A DNA stretch of 5,937 nucleotides from an uncultured Shinella sp. Its GTDB lineage: Bacteria > Pseudomonadota > Alphaproteobacteria > Rhizobiales > Rhizobiaceae. The translations under genes and the position numbers were made by a program. Shown piece after piece: positions 1 to 5,083 of the stretch. Within the stretch, counting starts at the first letter, position 1, and every line of letters begins with the position of its first letter. The stretch is taken from contig CAMPIK010000170.1 of NCBI GenBank assembly GCA_946886325.1, positions 1 to 5,937 of the forward strand. The letters run 5' to 3'. Under the pieces are notes generated by a model. It was not told where the DNA came from. It did not search any database and saw nothing but the letters and a program-made list of their open reading frames with translations.

Positions 1-1338
1 CTCTGGTGGCTTGGCAACGCGCTGCTGGTCGAGGCGGACGATTATGCCTGGGCGGTGCCGCTTGCCGTCATCGGCCTGCCCGCCGTCCTCGCTCTCTACT
101 ATGGTTTGGCTGCAGTTATGGCCCGCCTCGTCTGGTCGGACGGGTTCGGGCGCATCGCGGCGCTGGCCGCCGCCTTCGGCCTTGCCGAATGGCTGCGCGG
201 CATCCTCCTGACCGGCTTTCCCTGGAATGCCATCGGTTATGGCGCGATGCCCGTGCCGCTGATGATGCAATCGGCCCGGGTCGTCGGCATCGATGGCATG
301 AATGTGCTCAGCGTTCTGGTCTTTGCGGCTCCGGCTCTGCTTGGAACGGGGCGCGGCCGGCGTGTGGGCCTATCGCTGGCTGCGGTCCTCCTTGCCGCGC
401 ATCTCGGTTATGGCGGATATGCGCTCTACCGGATGCCGGATGCGCCCGCGAGTGAGACGGTCATCCGCCTCGTGCAGCCCGTCATCGACCAGGCGAAGAA
501 GCTCGACGATTCCGCGCGGGCCGAGATTTTCGAGAAGCACCTGGCCATGAGCGCGGCTGCGCCCGAAGGCGACGGCAAGAGGCCTGACGTCATCGTCTGG
601 CCCGAAACCTCGATCCCCTTCGTCCTGACGGACAATCCGGACGCGCTCGTGCGGATCGCGGAGGTTCTGGAAGACGACCAGGTTCTCGTCGCCGGTGCCG
701 TCCGGACGGAAAGCGCCGGTTCGGGCACGCCGCCGCGCTACTACAATTCCATCTATGTGATCGACGGAAAGGGACAGATCGTCGGCGCCGCCGACAAGGT
801 GCATCTGGTGCCCTTCGGCGAATATATGCCGTTCGAGGATTTCTTCAGTTCCTGGGGCATCGATGCCGTTGCTGCCATGCCCGGCGGTTTCTCGGGTGCC
901 CGCGAGCACAAGCCCCTGGTGCTGCCGTCCGGGACGTCCTTTTACCCGCTCATCTGCTACGAGGCGATCTTCCCGGCGGAGATCACCGAATCAGCGCGAT
1001 CGACAAATGCCCTGCTCAACGTGACGAATGATGCCTGGTTCGGTAATTCGCCCGGACCCTATCAGCATTTCCATCAGGCCCGCCTCCGGGCGGTCGAAAC
1101 CGGCCTGCCGCTGATTCGCGGTGCCAACAGCGGCATCTCGGCGATCGTCGATGCGAAGGGGCGCATCTTATTAGGGTTGTCTTATAATGCGGATTCTGTT
1201 ATTGATGCAACTCTTCCGGGAAAATACGTTTCAAATCAAGACAGCCGACTATGGAATCTGCGGTTTCCCGTATTGATCGTAATAGTGTTCCTTGTCGCGG
1301 CTATTTCTCGCTTTGGTTTTATAAATCAGGAGAATTGA
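1..1338 (+). CDS. lnt: Apolipoprotein N-acyltransferase (C-terminal 445 residues)
   Basis: Inner-membrane enzyme that adds the third acyl chain to the N-terminal cysteine of lipoproteins, the last step of their maturation before Lol sorting. The frame is open from base 1 (LWWLGNALLVEAD), so the gene is cut at its 5' end; a GTG at 55 is internal, not the start. Roughly 80-90 residues seem missing compared with the usual ~530. Numbering from base 1, hydrophobic segments lie near residues 16-40, 45-60, 92-115 and 120-140, followed by a nitrilase-type domain (about 154-395). The catalytic triad is complete: E202 in WPETSIPF, K266 in DKVHLVPFGEY and C319 in ICYEAIFP, spaced as in E. coli E267/K335/C387; the essential E274 and the YE after the cysteine are also present. 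A last membrane helix (LRFPVLIVIVFLVAAIS) ends the protein. The Sinorhizobium orthologue is the acid-tolerance gene actA. The final ~57 codons are unusually AT-rich. Confidence 0.96.
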   Translation, partial: LWWLGNALLVEADDYAWAVPLAVIGLPAVLALYYGLAAVMARLVWSDGFGRIAALAAAFGLAEWLRGILLTGFPWNAIGYGAMPVPLMMQSARVVGIDGMNVLSVLVFAAPALLGTGRGRRVGLSLAAVLLAAHLGYGGYALYRMPDAPASETVIRLVQPVIDQAKKLDDSARAEIFEKHLAMSAAAPEGDGKRPDVIVWPETSIPFVLTDNPDALVRIAEVLEDDQVLVAGAVRTESAGSGTPPRYYNSIYVIDGKGQIVGAADKVHLVPFGEYMPFEDFFSSWGIDAVAAMPGGFSGAREHKPLVLPSGTSFYPLICYEAIFPAEITESARSTNALLNVTNDAWFGNSPGPYQHFHQARLRAVETGLPLIRGANSGISAIVDAKGRILLGLSYNADSVIDATLPGKYVSNQDSRLWNLRFPVLIVIVFLVAAISRFGFINQEN

Positions 1339-1388
1339 CCAAAAACCCCTAAAATTGCATAGTGGCCTCCGCCGGCACTCCTCTCGTA

Positions 1389-1417
1389 TTGTGATGGACA
1401 CAAGGATCGCGGAATAC
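1389..1417 (+). promoter_or_regulatory. Candidate operator/promoter upstream of phrR
   Basis: The spacer between lnt and phrR contains TTGTG-ATGGA-CACAA (1389-1403), perfect 5-base arms around a 5-base spacer. A short dyad of this kind is what a Cro/CI-type dimer could bind, so autoregulation by PhrR is possible. The left arm also gives a poor -35 (TTGTGA, 1389-1394), 17 bases before a poor -10 (GAATAC, 1412-1417). Neither hexamer is convincing, so the dyad is seen but the promoter is a guess. phrR is known to be acid-induced in Sinorhizobium, so some control element is expected in or near this spacer. Confidence 0.27.
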
Positions 1418-1481
1418 AACGTGACGTTAGGTCTGCATGGTCTAAGCGGGCATTGGGGCCAAATCGCGTTAGGACAGAGTT

Positions 1482-1898
1482 ATGATGGAAAACAAGAAGA
1501 AGCCGAATCCGATCGATATCCATGTCGGCAGCCGGATCCGTCTTCGCCGGACCATGCTCGGCATGAGTCAGGAAAAACTCGGTGAGAGCCTTGGAATCAC
1601 ATTCCAGCAGATCCAGAAATACGAGAAGGGCACGAACCGGGTCGGCGCCAGCCGCCTCCAGAATATCTCGAGTATCCTGAACGTTCCCGTTTCCTTTTTC
1701 TTCGAAGACGCGCCCGGCGACAATTCCACCCCCGGCGGAATGGCTGAAGCGCAAAGTTCGAACTACGTCGTGGACTTCCTGTCCTCGTCGGAAGGGCTGC
1801 AACTCAACCGCGCCTTCGTCAAGATCGCCGACCCCAAGGTTCGCCGCAAGATCGTCGATCTCGTCAAGGCGCTGGCGGCAGAAGCCGAGAGCGAGTGA
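1482..1898 (+). CDS. phrR: PhrR-like HTH regulator (Cro/CI, XRE family)
   Basis: Small cytoplasmic DNA-binding regulator, 138 aa. The helix-turn-helix spans about residues 14-70: an IRLRRTMLGMSQEKLGESLG stretch holding helices 1-2, then the recognition helix region ITFQQIQKYEKGTNRV and a closing LQNISSILNVPVSFFF. After a polar linker (about 75-95), the tail VRRKIVDLVKALAAE is an amphipathic helix that may dimerise. There is no metal, kinase or ligand domain, so how it senses a signal is not visible. The start at 1482 has AGGA at 1471-1474, 7 bases upstream; the ATG at 1485 is a second in-frame option that changes one residue. The neighbour lnt corresponds to actA; in Sinorhizobium medicae the regulator directly downstream of actA is the low-pH-inducible phrR, and the name is transferred by that synteny and protein type. 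Target genes are unknown from the sequence. It has its own terminator and spacer, so it is probably not cotranscribed with metK. Confidence 0.9.
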   Translation: MMENKKKPNPIDIHVGSRIRLRRTMLGMSQEKLGESLGITFQQIQKYEKGTNRVGASRLQNISSILNVPVSFFFEDAPGDNSTPGGMAEAQSSNYVVDFLSSSEGLQLNRAFVKIADPKVRRKIVDLVKALAAEAESE

Positions 1899-1943
1899 CA
1901 CGACCTGCATCGCGCGGACGCGTCAGATGCGGAGATGTCGGAT

Positions 1944-1970
1944 AAAGCGGCTCCATCGGGCCGCTTTTTC
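1944..1970 (+). terminator. Intrinsic terminator of phrR
   Basis: Perfect 8-bp stem AAAGCGGC (1944-1951) / GCCGCTTT (1960-1967) with an 8-base loop, followed by a T run at 1965-1969. It lies 46 bases after the phrR stop. It closes the lnt-phrR side and implies that metK has its own promoter downstream. A second weak dyad (GCATC 1907-1911 / GATGC 1926-1930) precedes it in the 3' UTR. Confidence 0.88.
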
Positions 1971-2006
1971 TATGCGCGGTGGCTGGCGAATTTCACCCGA
2001 TTTCGG

Positions 2007-2028
2007 GACATAAAGATATATTTATGTC
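2007..2028 (+). promoter_or_regulatory. Palindromic operator upstream of metK
   Basis: Perfect arms GACATAAA (2007-2014) and TTTATGTC (2021-2028) flank GATATA (2015-2020); counting the centre, 10 of 11 positions pair. It is an AT-rich island in GC-rich DNA, 74 bases before the metK start. From memory, ATAAAGATATCTTTAT-type palindromes are sites of ArsR-family repressors of the methionine/SAH cycle (SahR group) in Proteobacteria; this assignment is recollection, not a search. A -10-like TATATT (2017-2022) lies inside the palindrome, so a bound repressor would block initiation, although no good -35 is evident. The palindrome is directly seen; the regulator is inferred. Confidence 0.62.
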
Positions 2029-2042
2029 GTTGTGTGCTTGTT

Positions 2043-2092
2043 TTTCGGCAATGAACTGACTAACAACTGCCGAGACTATTTTCATTGAGGGG
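2043..2092 (+). promoter_or_regulatory. Candidate pseudoknot leader of metK
   Basis: Stem 1 pairs 2043-2050 (TTTCGGCA) with 2068-2075 (TGCCGAGA), 8 pairs with one G-U. Stem 2 pairs CAATGAA (2049-2055), mostly in the loop of stem 1, with TTCATTG (2081-2087). The order S1a-S2a-S1b-S2b is an H-type pseudoknot if two bases at the junction are shared out. Stem 2 ends on the first G of the Shine-Dalgarno GAGGGG (2087-2092). The small SAM-binding riboswitches (SAM-II, SAM/SAH) share this architecture and sit before SAM-cycle genes, but I do not see their conserved bases here. The fold requires a transcription start upstream of 2043, which is not established. The complementarities are seen; function is inferred. 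Confidence 0.33.
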
Positions 2093-2101
2093 AATTCCCG
2101 C

Positions 2102-3340
2102 ATGCGCAGCAGCTACCTCTTCACCAGCGAATCCGTCGCGGAAGGTCATCCGGACAAGGTTTGCGACCGTATCTCCGACGAAATCGTCGATCTCGTCTAC
2201 CGCGAAGCCACCAAGACCAATGTGGATCCCTGGTCGGTGCGCATCGCCTGCGAGACGCTGGCAACGACGAACCGCGTGGTCATCGCCGGCGAGGTTCGCC
2301 TGCCGCCGAGCCTGATGAAGAAGGACAAGAACGGCAAGGACGTGATCAATCCGTCGAAGTTCAAGTCCGCTGCCCGCAAGGCCATCCGCGACATCGGCTA
2401 CGAGCAGGACGGCTTCCACTGGAAGAACGCGAAGATCGACGTGCTCCTGCATTCGCAGTCTGCCGACATCGCGCAGGGCGTTGACAATGCATCCGATCAG
2501 CAGGGTGACGAGGGCGCCGGCGACCAGGGCATCATGTTCGGTTACGCCTGCCGGGAAACCTCGGAGCTGATGCCGGCACCGCTTTATTATTCGCACCGCA
2601 TTCTCCAGCTCCTCGCGACCGCCCGCAAGAAGGGCGAAGGCGACGCCGGCAAGCTCGGCCCCGACGCCAAGAGCCAGATCACGGTTCGCTATGTCGACGG
2701 CAAGCCGGAAGCGGTGACCTCGATCGTGCTTTCGACCCAGCATCTCGATGAAAGCTGGGATTCGAAGAAGGTCCGGCAGGTCGTCGAGCCCTATATCCGC
2801 GAAGCCCTTTCCGACATCAAGATCGCCGACGATTGCGCCTGGTACATCAACCCGACCGGCAAGTTCGTCATCGGCGGACCGGACGGCGATGCGGGCCTGA
2901 CCGGCCGCAAGATCATCGTCGACACCTATGGCGGTGCGGCACCGCATGGCGGCGGCGCCTTCTCGGGCAAGGACACGACCAAGGTCGACCGGTCCGCGGC
3001 CTATGTCTCGCGCTATCTCGCGAAGAACGTCGTTGCCGCCGGTCTCGCCGACCGCTGCACGATCCAGCTTGCCTACGCCATCGGCGTTGCCCAGCCGCTG
3101 TCGGTCTATGTCGACCTGCATGACACCGGCAAGGTTTCGGAAGACGAGGTCGAGGCCGCCATCCGCAAGGTGATCGACCTGTCGCCTTCCGGCATCCGTC
3201 GTCATCTCGACCTCAACAAGCCGATCTACGCGAAGACGTCCGCCTATGGCCATTTCGGCCGCAAGGCCGGCCGTGACGGGTCCTTCTCCTGGGAGAAGCT
3301 CGACCTCGTCAAGCCGCTCAAGGACGCTTTGAAGAACTGA
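2102..3340 (+). CDS. metK: S-adenosylmethionine synthetase
   Basis: Cytoplasmic methionine adenosyltransferase: ATP + methionine + water gives SAM + phosphate + diphosphate, supplying all cellular methylation. 412 aa, with the three repeated SAM-synthetase domains. Visible signatures are the N-terminal GHPDK (residues 15-19, ATP/Mg binding, with D18), [12 protein letters not shown] starting at 138 and the glycine-rich [10 protein letters not shown] loop at 282-291 that holds the triphosphate. It is longer than E. coli MetK (384 aa), with an extended segment around residues 70-105 that includes the charged [12 protein letters not shown] stretch; rhizobial proteins share this. The start is secure: GAGGGG at 2087-2092 lies 9 bases upstream and [19 protein letters not shown] is the family N-terminus. 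The gene has its own spacer with a palindromic operator and a structured leader, and trmB follows after 7 bases, probably in one transcript. Confidence 0.98.
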   Translation: MRSSYLFTSESVAEGHPDKVCDRISDEIVDLVYREATKTNVDPWSVRIACETLATTNRVVIAGEVRLPPSLMKKDKNGKDVINPSKFKSAARKAIRDIGYEQDGFHWKNAKIDVLLHSQSADIAQGVDNASDQQGDEGAGDQGIMFGYACRETSELMPAPLYYSHRILQLLATARKKGEGDAGKLGPDAKSQITVRYVDGKPEAVTSIVLSTQHLDESWDSKKVRQVVEPYIREALSDIKIADDCAWYINPTGKFVIGGPDGDAGLTGRKIIVDTYGGAAPHGGGAFSGKDTTKVDRSAAYVSRYLAKNVVAAGLADRCTIQLAYAIGVAQPLSVYVDLHDTGKVSEDEVEAAIRKVIDLSPSGIRRHLDLNKPIYAKTSAYGHFGRKAGRDGSFSWEKLDLVKPLKDALKN

Positions 3341-3347
3341 GACGGCG

Positions 3348-4049
3348 ATGAACGAAAGCGAACGGCGTTCGCGGGCGACCGAAGCGTTCTTCGGTCGCCG
3401 CAAGGGCAAGCCCTTGAGGGAGCGCCAGGCGCGCAATCTCGATGATGTTCTTCCGGCGCTGAAGATCGATCCCGGTCAGCCGGCGCCCGCCGAGCTCGCG
3501 TCGCTCTTCGACACGCGTCCCGAACGCATCCGGCTCGAGATCGGGTTCGGCGGCGGCGAGCACCTCATCCACCGCGCGATCGAGCAGCCCGCGACGGCCT
3601 TCATCGGCGTCGAGCCCTTCGTCAATTCGATGGCGAAACTGGTGGGGCGGATCGAGGAAACCGGCGCGCGCAACATCCGCCTCTATGACGACGATGCGAC
3701 GGTCATTCTCGACTGGCTGCCGGACGCGTCGCTGGACCAGATAGACCTTCTCTATCCCGATCCCTGGCCGAAGAAAAAACACTGGAAACGTCGCTTCGTG
3801 TCCGCGGTCAATCTCGACCGCTTTGCGCGCGTGCTGAAGCCGGGCGGTCACTTCTGCTTCGCGTCCGACATAGACACCTATGTCAACTGGACGCTCGTCC
3901 ACTGCGGGGCGCATCCCGCCTTTGTCTGGACGGCCGACAATGCCGTCGACTGGCTGGCCCCCTTCGAAGGGTGGCCGGGTACGCGCTACGAGGCCAAGGC
4001 CCGGCGCGAGGGCCGCAGTTCGGCCTATCTCACCTTCCGCCGCGTCTGA
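3348..4049 (+). CDS. trmB: tRNA (guanine(46)-N7)-methyltransferase
   Basis: SAM-dependent class I methyltransferase that makes m7G46 in the variable loop of tRNAs. 233 aa. Motif [12 protein letters not shown] (63-73) binds SAM and IGVEPF (86-91) carries the acidic ribose-binding residue. [16 protein letters not shown] (134-149) is the TrmB hallmark, [11 protein letters not shown] (164-174) follows, and the C-terminal [12 protein letters not shown] (212-223) is the tRNA/guanine-binding signature. The N-terminal [16 protein letters not shown] is basic and typical of alphaproteobacterial forms. The start codon lies 7 bases after the metK stop and has no good Shine-Dalgarno (only purines in TGAGACGG), which suggests translational coupling to metK. 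Three perfect RNA hairpins occupy codons 4-23. The enzyme consumes the product of the upstream gene. It converges on the DUF1150 gene, 19 bases away. Confidence 0.97.
   Translation: MNESERRSRATEAFFGRRKGKPLRERQARNLDDVLPALKIDPGQPAPAELASLFDTRPERIRLEIGFGGGEHLIHRAIEQPATAFIGVEPFVNSMAKLVGRIEETGARNIRLYDDDATVILDWLPDASLDQIDLLYPDPWPKKKHWKRRFVSAVNLDRFARVLKPGGHFCFASDIDTYVNWTLVHCGAHPAFVWTADNAVDWLAPFEGWPGTRYEAKARREGRSSAYLTFRRV
3358..3416 (+). repeat. Three tandem perfect hairpins in the 5' end of trmB
   Basis: Three inverted repeats follow each other with single-base gaps. Hairpin 1 is GCGAAC (3358-3363) / GTTCGC (3367-3372), loop GGC. Hairpin 2 is GGCGACCGAAG (3374-3384) / CTTCGGTCGCC (3389-3399), 11 bp with loop CGTT. 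Hairpin 3 is CAAGGGC (3401-3407) / GCCCTTG (3410-3416). No T run follows, so this is not a standard terminator. Hairpin 1 begins 10 bases after the A of the trmB start and falls in the initiation footprint. Plausible roles are damping of trmB translation or protection of the 3' end of processed metK mRNA; both are inference. Confidence 0.72.
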
Positions 4050-4058
4050 TCGCGGCGG
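4037..4058. terminator. Hairpin between convergent trmB and DUF1150 genes
   Basis: Perfect 8-bp GC-only stem CCGCCGCG (4037-4044) / CGCGGCGG (4051-4058) with loop TCTGAT that contains the trmB stop. It sits at the meeting point of two convergent genes. Neither strand shows a U tract after it, so it may stop or stabilise transcripts from both sides without being a canonical intrinsic terminator. Confidence 0.42.
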
Positions 4059-4068
4059 GCCGCAAGTG

Positions 4069-4326
4069 TCAGTGCAGGCTGACCGTGCGCAATTCGTCCT
4101 CGGCAGCCTTGTAGAAGGTGCTGGAGCGGTTGTCGGTCAGAAGGATCGGCGTGCCGTCGGCGCCGAAGAGTGCCCAGAGATCCAGGTCGGGATCGATTTC
4201 CGGGGCCTCGGGAAAGCAGCGCGACACTTCGTCGGCCCGCATCTTGCGGATATAGCCGACTTCGCCCGCGCCGAGATGCGCGAGGTCCGCCTTGGTGACC
4301 TGTGGTGCGAGAGTCTTCAGTCCCAT
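4069..4326 (-). CDS. DUF1150 family protein
   Basis: Small soluble protein of 85 aa with no signal peptide or membrane segment. The N-terminal part ADLAHLGAGEVGYIRKM (about 13-29) and the later LWALFGADGTPILLTDNRSS stretch (about 50-69) are the two conserved blocks I associate with DUF1150, a family largely of Alphaproteobacteria with no assigned function. The frame is open further upstream to an ATG at 4386, but the start at 4326 is preferred: GGAGG (complement of 4332-4336) sits 5 bases before it and the family begins there. It lies 141 bases downstream of hsp20 on the same strand; from memory, the two are often neighbours in rhizobial genomes, so it may be heat induced by read-through. A short hairpin CCGGCA-TGTC-TGCCGG (4348-4363) lies just upstream of the ribosome-binding site. 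Confidence 0.85.
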   Translation of the reverse strand: MGLKTLAPQVTKADLAHLGAGEVGYIRKMRADEVSRCFPEAPEIDPDLDLWALFGADGTPILLTDNRSSTFYKAAEDELRTVSLH

Positions 4327-4418
4327 GTTCGCCTCCGTGGCTGGGATCCGGCATGTCTGCCGGTTGTCCGCACGCCCGCGGGTCACGACGATCCGGCGGT
4401 GCGCCCGGTAGTCTCAGT

Positions 4419-4471
4419 CTAGTCCAGGGCCGCTACCGACGGTGTGACCGAGGGAACGGCGCATGGACTAG
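4419..4471 (-). repeat. Long-range inverted repeat at the hsp20 3' end
   Basis: CTAGTCCA (4419-4426) and TGGACTAG (4464-4471) are perfect 8-base complements bracketing 37 bases, and the right arm covers the hsp20 stop. Inside, GCCG/CGGC (4429-4432 / 4457-4460) and CGGT/ACCG (4440-4443 / 4447-4450) can pair as well, giving a branched stem. There is no U run on the minus strand. It could stabilise the hsp20 message or attenuate read-through into the DUF1150 gene; this is inference. Confidence 0.45.
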
Positions 4472-4899
4472 TCTGGTACGGAAATGTTAATTTTCTTTAC
4501 CATGCGCTCCGGTTCCGGGCGCACGAGGTCGACGGAGAGGAGACCGTTCCTCAGTTCGGCACCGAGGACGCGCATTCCGTCGGCAAGGACGAACATGCGC
4601 TGGAACTGCCGGGCGGCAATGCCCCTGTAGAGATAGTCCCGTTCGCCCGCATCCGTCTGCCGGCCGCGAATCACCAGCTGGTTCTCCTCGGTCGTGACGT
4701 CGAGTTCGTCTTCCGAGAAGCCGGCGACGGCGAGCGTGATGCGCAGCCGGTCCGGCGCGCCGCTGTCGCCATCGGGGCGAAGCCGTTCGATATTGTAGGG
4801 CGGGTAGCCGTCATTGCCCTTGGCAATGCGCTCAAGGGTCTTTTCCATCGCATCGAAGCCCAGAAGAAGCGGGCTCGCAAAGGGCGTCATGCGCGTCAT
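4468..4899 (-). CDS. Small heat-shock protein, Hsp20/IbpA class
   Basis: ATP-independent holdase that binds unfolding proteins as large oligomers in the cytoplasm. 143 aa, normal for the rhizobial class A (IbpA-like) group. The N-terminal arm SPLLLGFDAMEKTLERI (9-25) drives oligomerisation and YPPYNIERL (32-40) opens the alpha-crystallin domain (about 33-128). RGIAARQFQRMFVLAD (92-107) and AELRNGLLSVDLVRPEP (114-130), with the AxxxNGLL core, are the family signatures. KKINIS supplies the C-terminal IxI motif (I137, I139) that docks into neighbouring subunits. The start at 4899 has AAGGA (4913-4909) 9 bases upstream, and that site is locked in a ROSE-like hairpin. An RpoH-type promoter precedes it. 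Rhizobia carry several hsp20 copies, so I do not assign a specific symbol. Confidence 0.95.
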   Translation of the reverse strand: MTRMTPFASPLLLGFDAMEKTLERIAKGNDGYPPYNIERLRPDGDSGAPDRLRITLAVAGFSEDELDVTTEENQLVIRGRQTDAGERDYLYRGIAARQFQRMFVLADGMRVLGAELRNGLLSVDLVRPEPERMVKKINISVPD

Positions 4900-4956
4900 T
4901 GTCGTCAGTCCTTGCCTTCAAGCGACCATACCGGGACCCGAAGCGGCATCCCGATA
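4900..4956 (-). ncRNA. ROSE-like RNA thermometer, leader of hsp20
   Basis: On the minus strand the hsp20 leader folds into two hairpins. The first pairs 4956-4949 (TATCGGGA) with 4936-4929 (TCCCGGTA), with an inner CCG-CTT-CGG. The second pairs GUC-G-CUU (4926-4920) with AAGGAC (4913-4908) around a 6-base loop and leaves G4923 unpaired or opposed to a G. That strand reads UCGCU (4925-4921), matching the UYGCU element that masks the Shine-Dalgarno in known ROSE thermometers. At low temperature the AAGGA would be hidden; heating opens it. Gene type, position and motif agree, so the call is fairly firm, although the leader is short and no melting data exist. Confidence 0.77.
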
Positions 4957-4962
4957 GTGGCA

Positions 4963-4991
4963 ATATGGGGATTGAAGCAATTGCGCGCAAG
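4963..4991 (-). promoter_or_regulatory. RpoH (sigma-32) type heat-shock promoter of hsp20
   Basis: On the minus strand CCCCATAT (complement of 4963-4970) fits the sigma-32 -10 consensus CCCCATnT exactly. The -35 CTTGCG (complement of 4986-4991) matches CTTGAA in its first four bases, with a 15-base spacer inside the normal range. Transcription should start near 4958, giving a leader of about 59 bases that matches the ROSE-like element. Confidence 0.75.
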
Positions 4992-4995
4992 GCGC

Positions 4996-5023
4996 TTGCG
5001 AACTGGGAATTGCCAAATATAGT
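4996..5023 (+). promoter_or_regulatory. Candidate housekeeping promoter of the nucleoside hydrolase
   Basis: TTGCGA (4996-5001) and TATAGT (5018-5023) are separated by 16 bases and match the sigma-70 hexamers at 4/6 and 5/6. The start would be near 5030, leaving a leader of about 53 bases before 5084. It is divergent from the hsp20 promoter, and the two -35 regions form one inverted repeat (CGCAAG-GCG-CTTGCG, 4986-5000). Confidence 0.42.
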
Positions 5024-5083
5024 CGCCGCTTCGCCGGGCAGTGACGACGTGCATTCCCGAGTTCACGAAAGGACGAAGGACGC

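Noticed and set aside
55..57. GTG at 55 as the lnt start
   Set aside because: The same frame is open to base 1 and encodes typical Lnt sequence upstream of it, so the gene simply begins outside the window.
370..909. Minus-strand 179-codon open frame inside lnt
   Set aside because: It overlaps the conserved catalytic part of lnt and lacks a ribosome-binding site or family features.
1183..1188. TATAAT inside lnt as a phrR promoter -10
   Set aside because: No -35-like hexamer lies 16-18 bases upstream and it would give a leader of nearly 290 bases; kept only as part of the compositional-shift observation.
2029..2101. Known SAM-II or SAM/SAH riboswitch before metK
   Set aside because: The pseudoknot layout is similar, but the conserved bases of those classes (for example GCUAAA near the 3' end of SAM-II) are not present, so I did not assign a known class.
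3344..3426. tRNA or tRNA-like cloverleaf formed by the three trmB hairpins with a GGCG/CGCC closing stem
   Set aside because: Arm lengths of 6, 11 and 7 bp and the loop sizes do not fit tRNA, the closing stem is only 4 bp, and the region is conserved coding sequence.
2060..3436. Minus-strand 458-codon open frame opposite metK
   Set aside because: It is a shadow of GC-rich codon bias; metK on the plus strand has full family motifs and the antisense protein resembles nothing I recognise.
4327..4386. Longer DUF1150 start at 4386 (105 aa)
   Set aside because: The extra 20 residues are unlike the family, while the start at 4326 has a strong GGAGG 5 bases upstream.
4444..5022. Plus-strand 192-codon open frame opposite hsp20
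   Set aside because: It runs across hsp20, its ROSE-like leader and promoter, and has no recognisable protein features.
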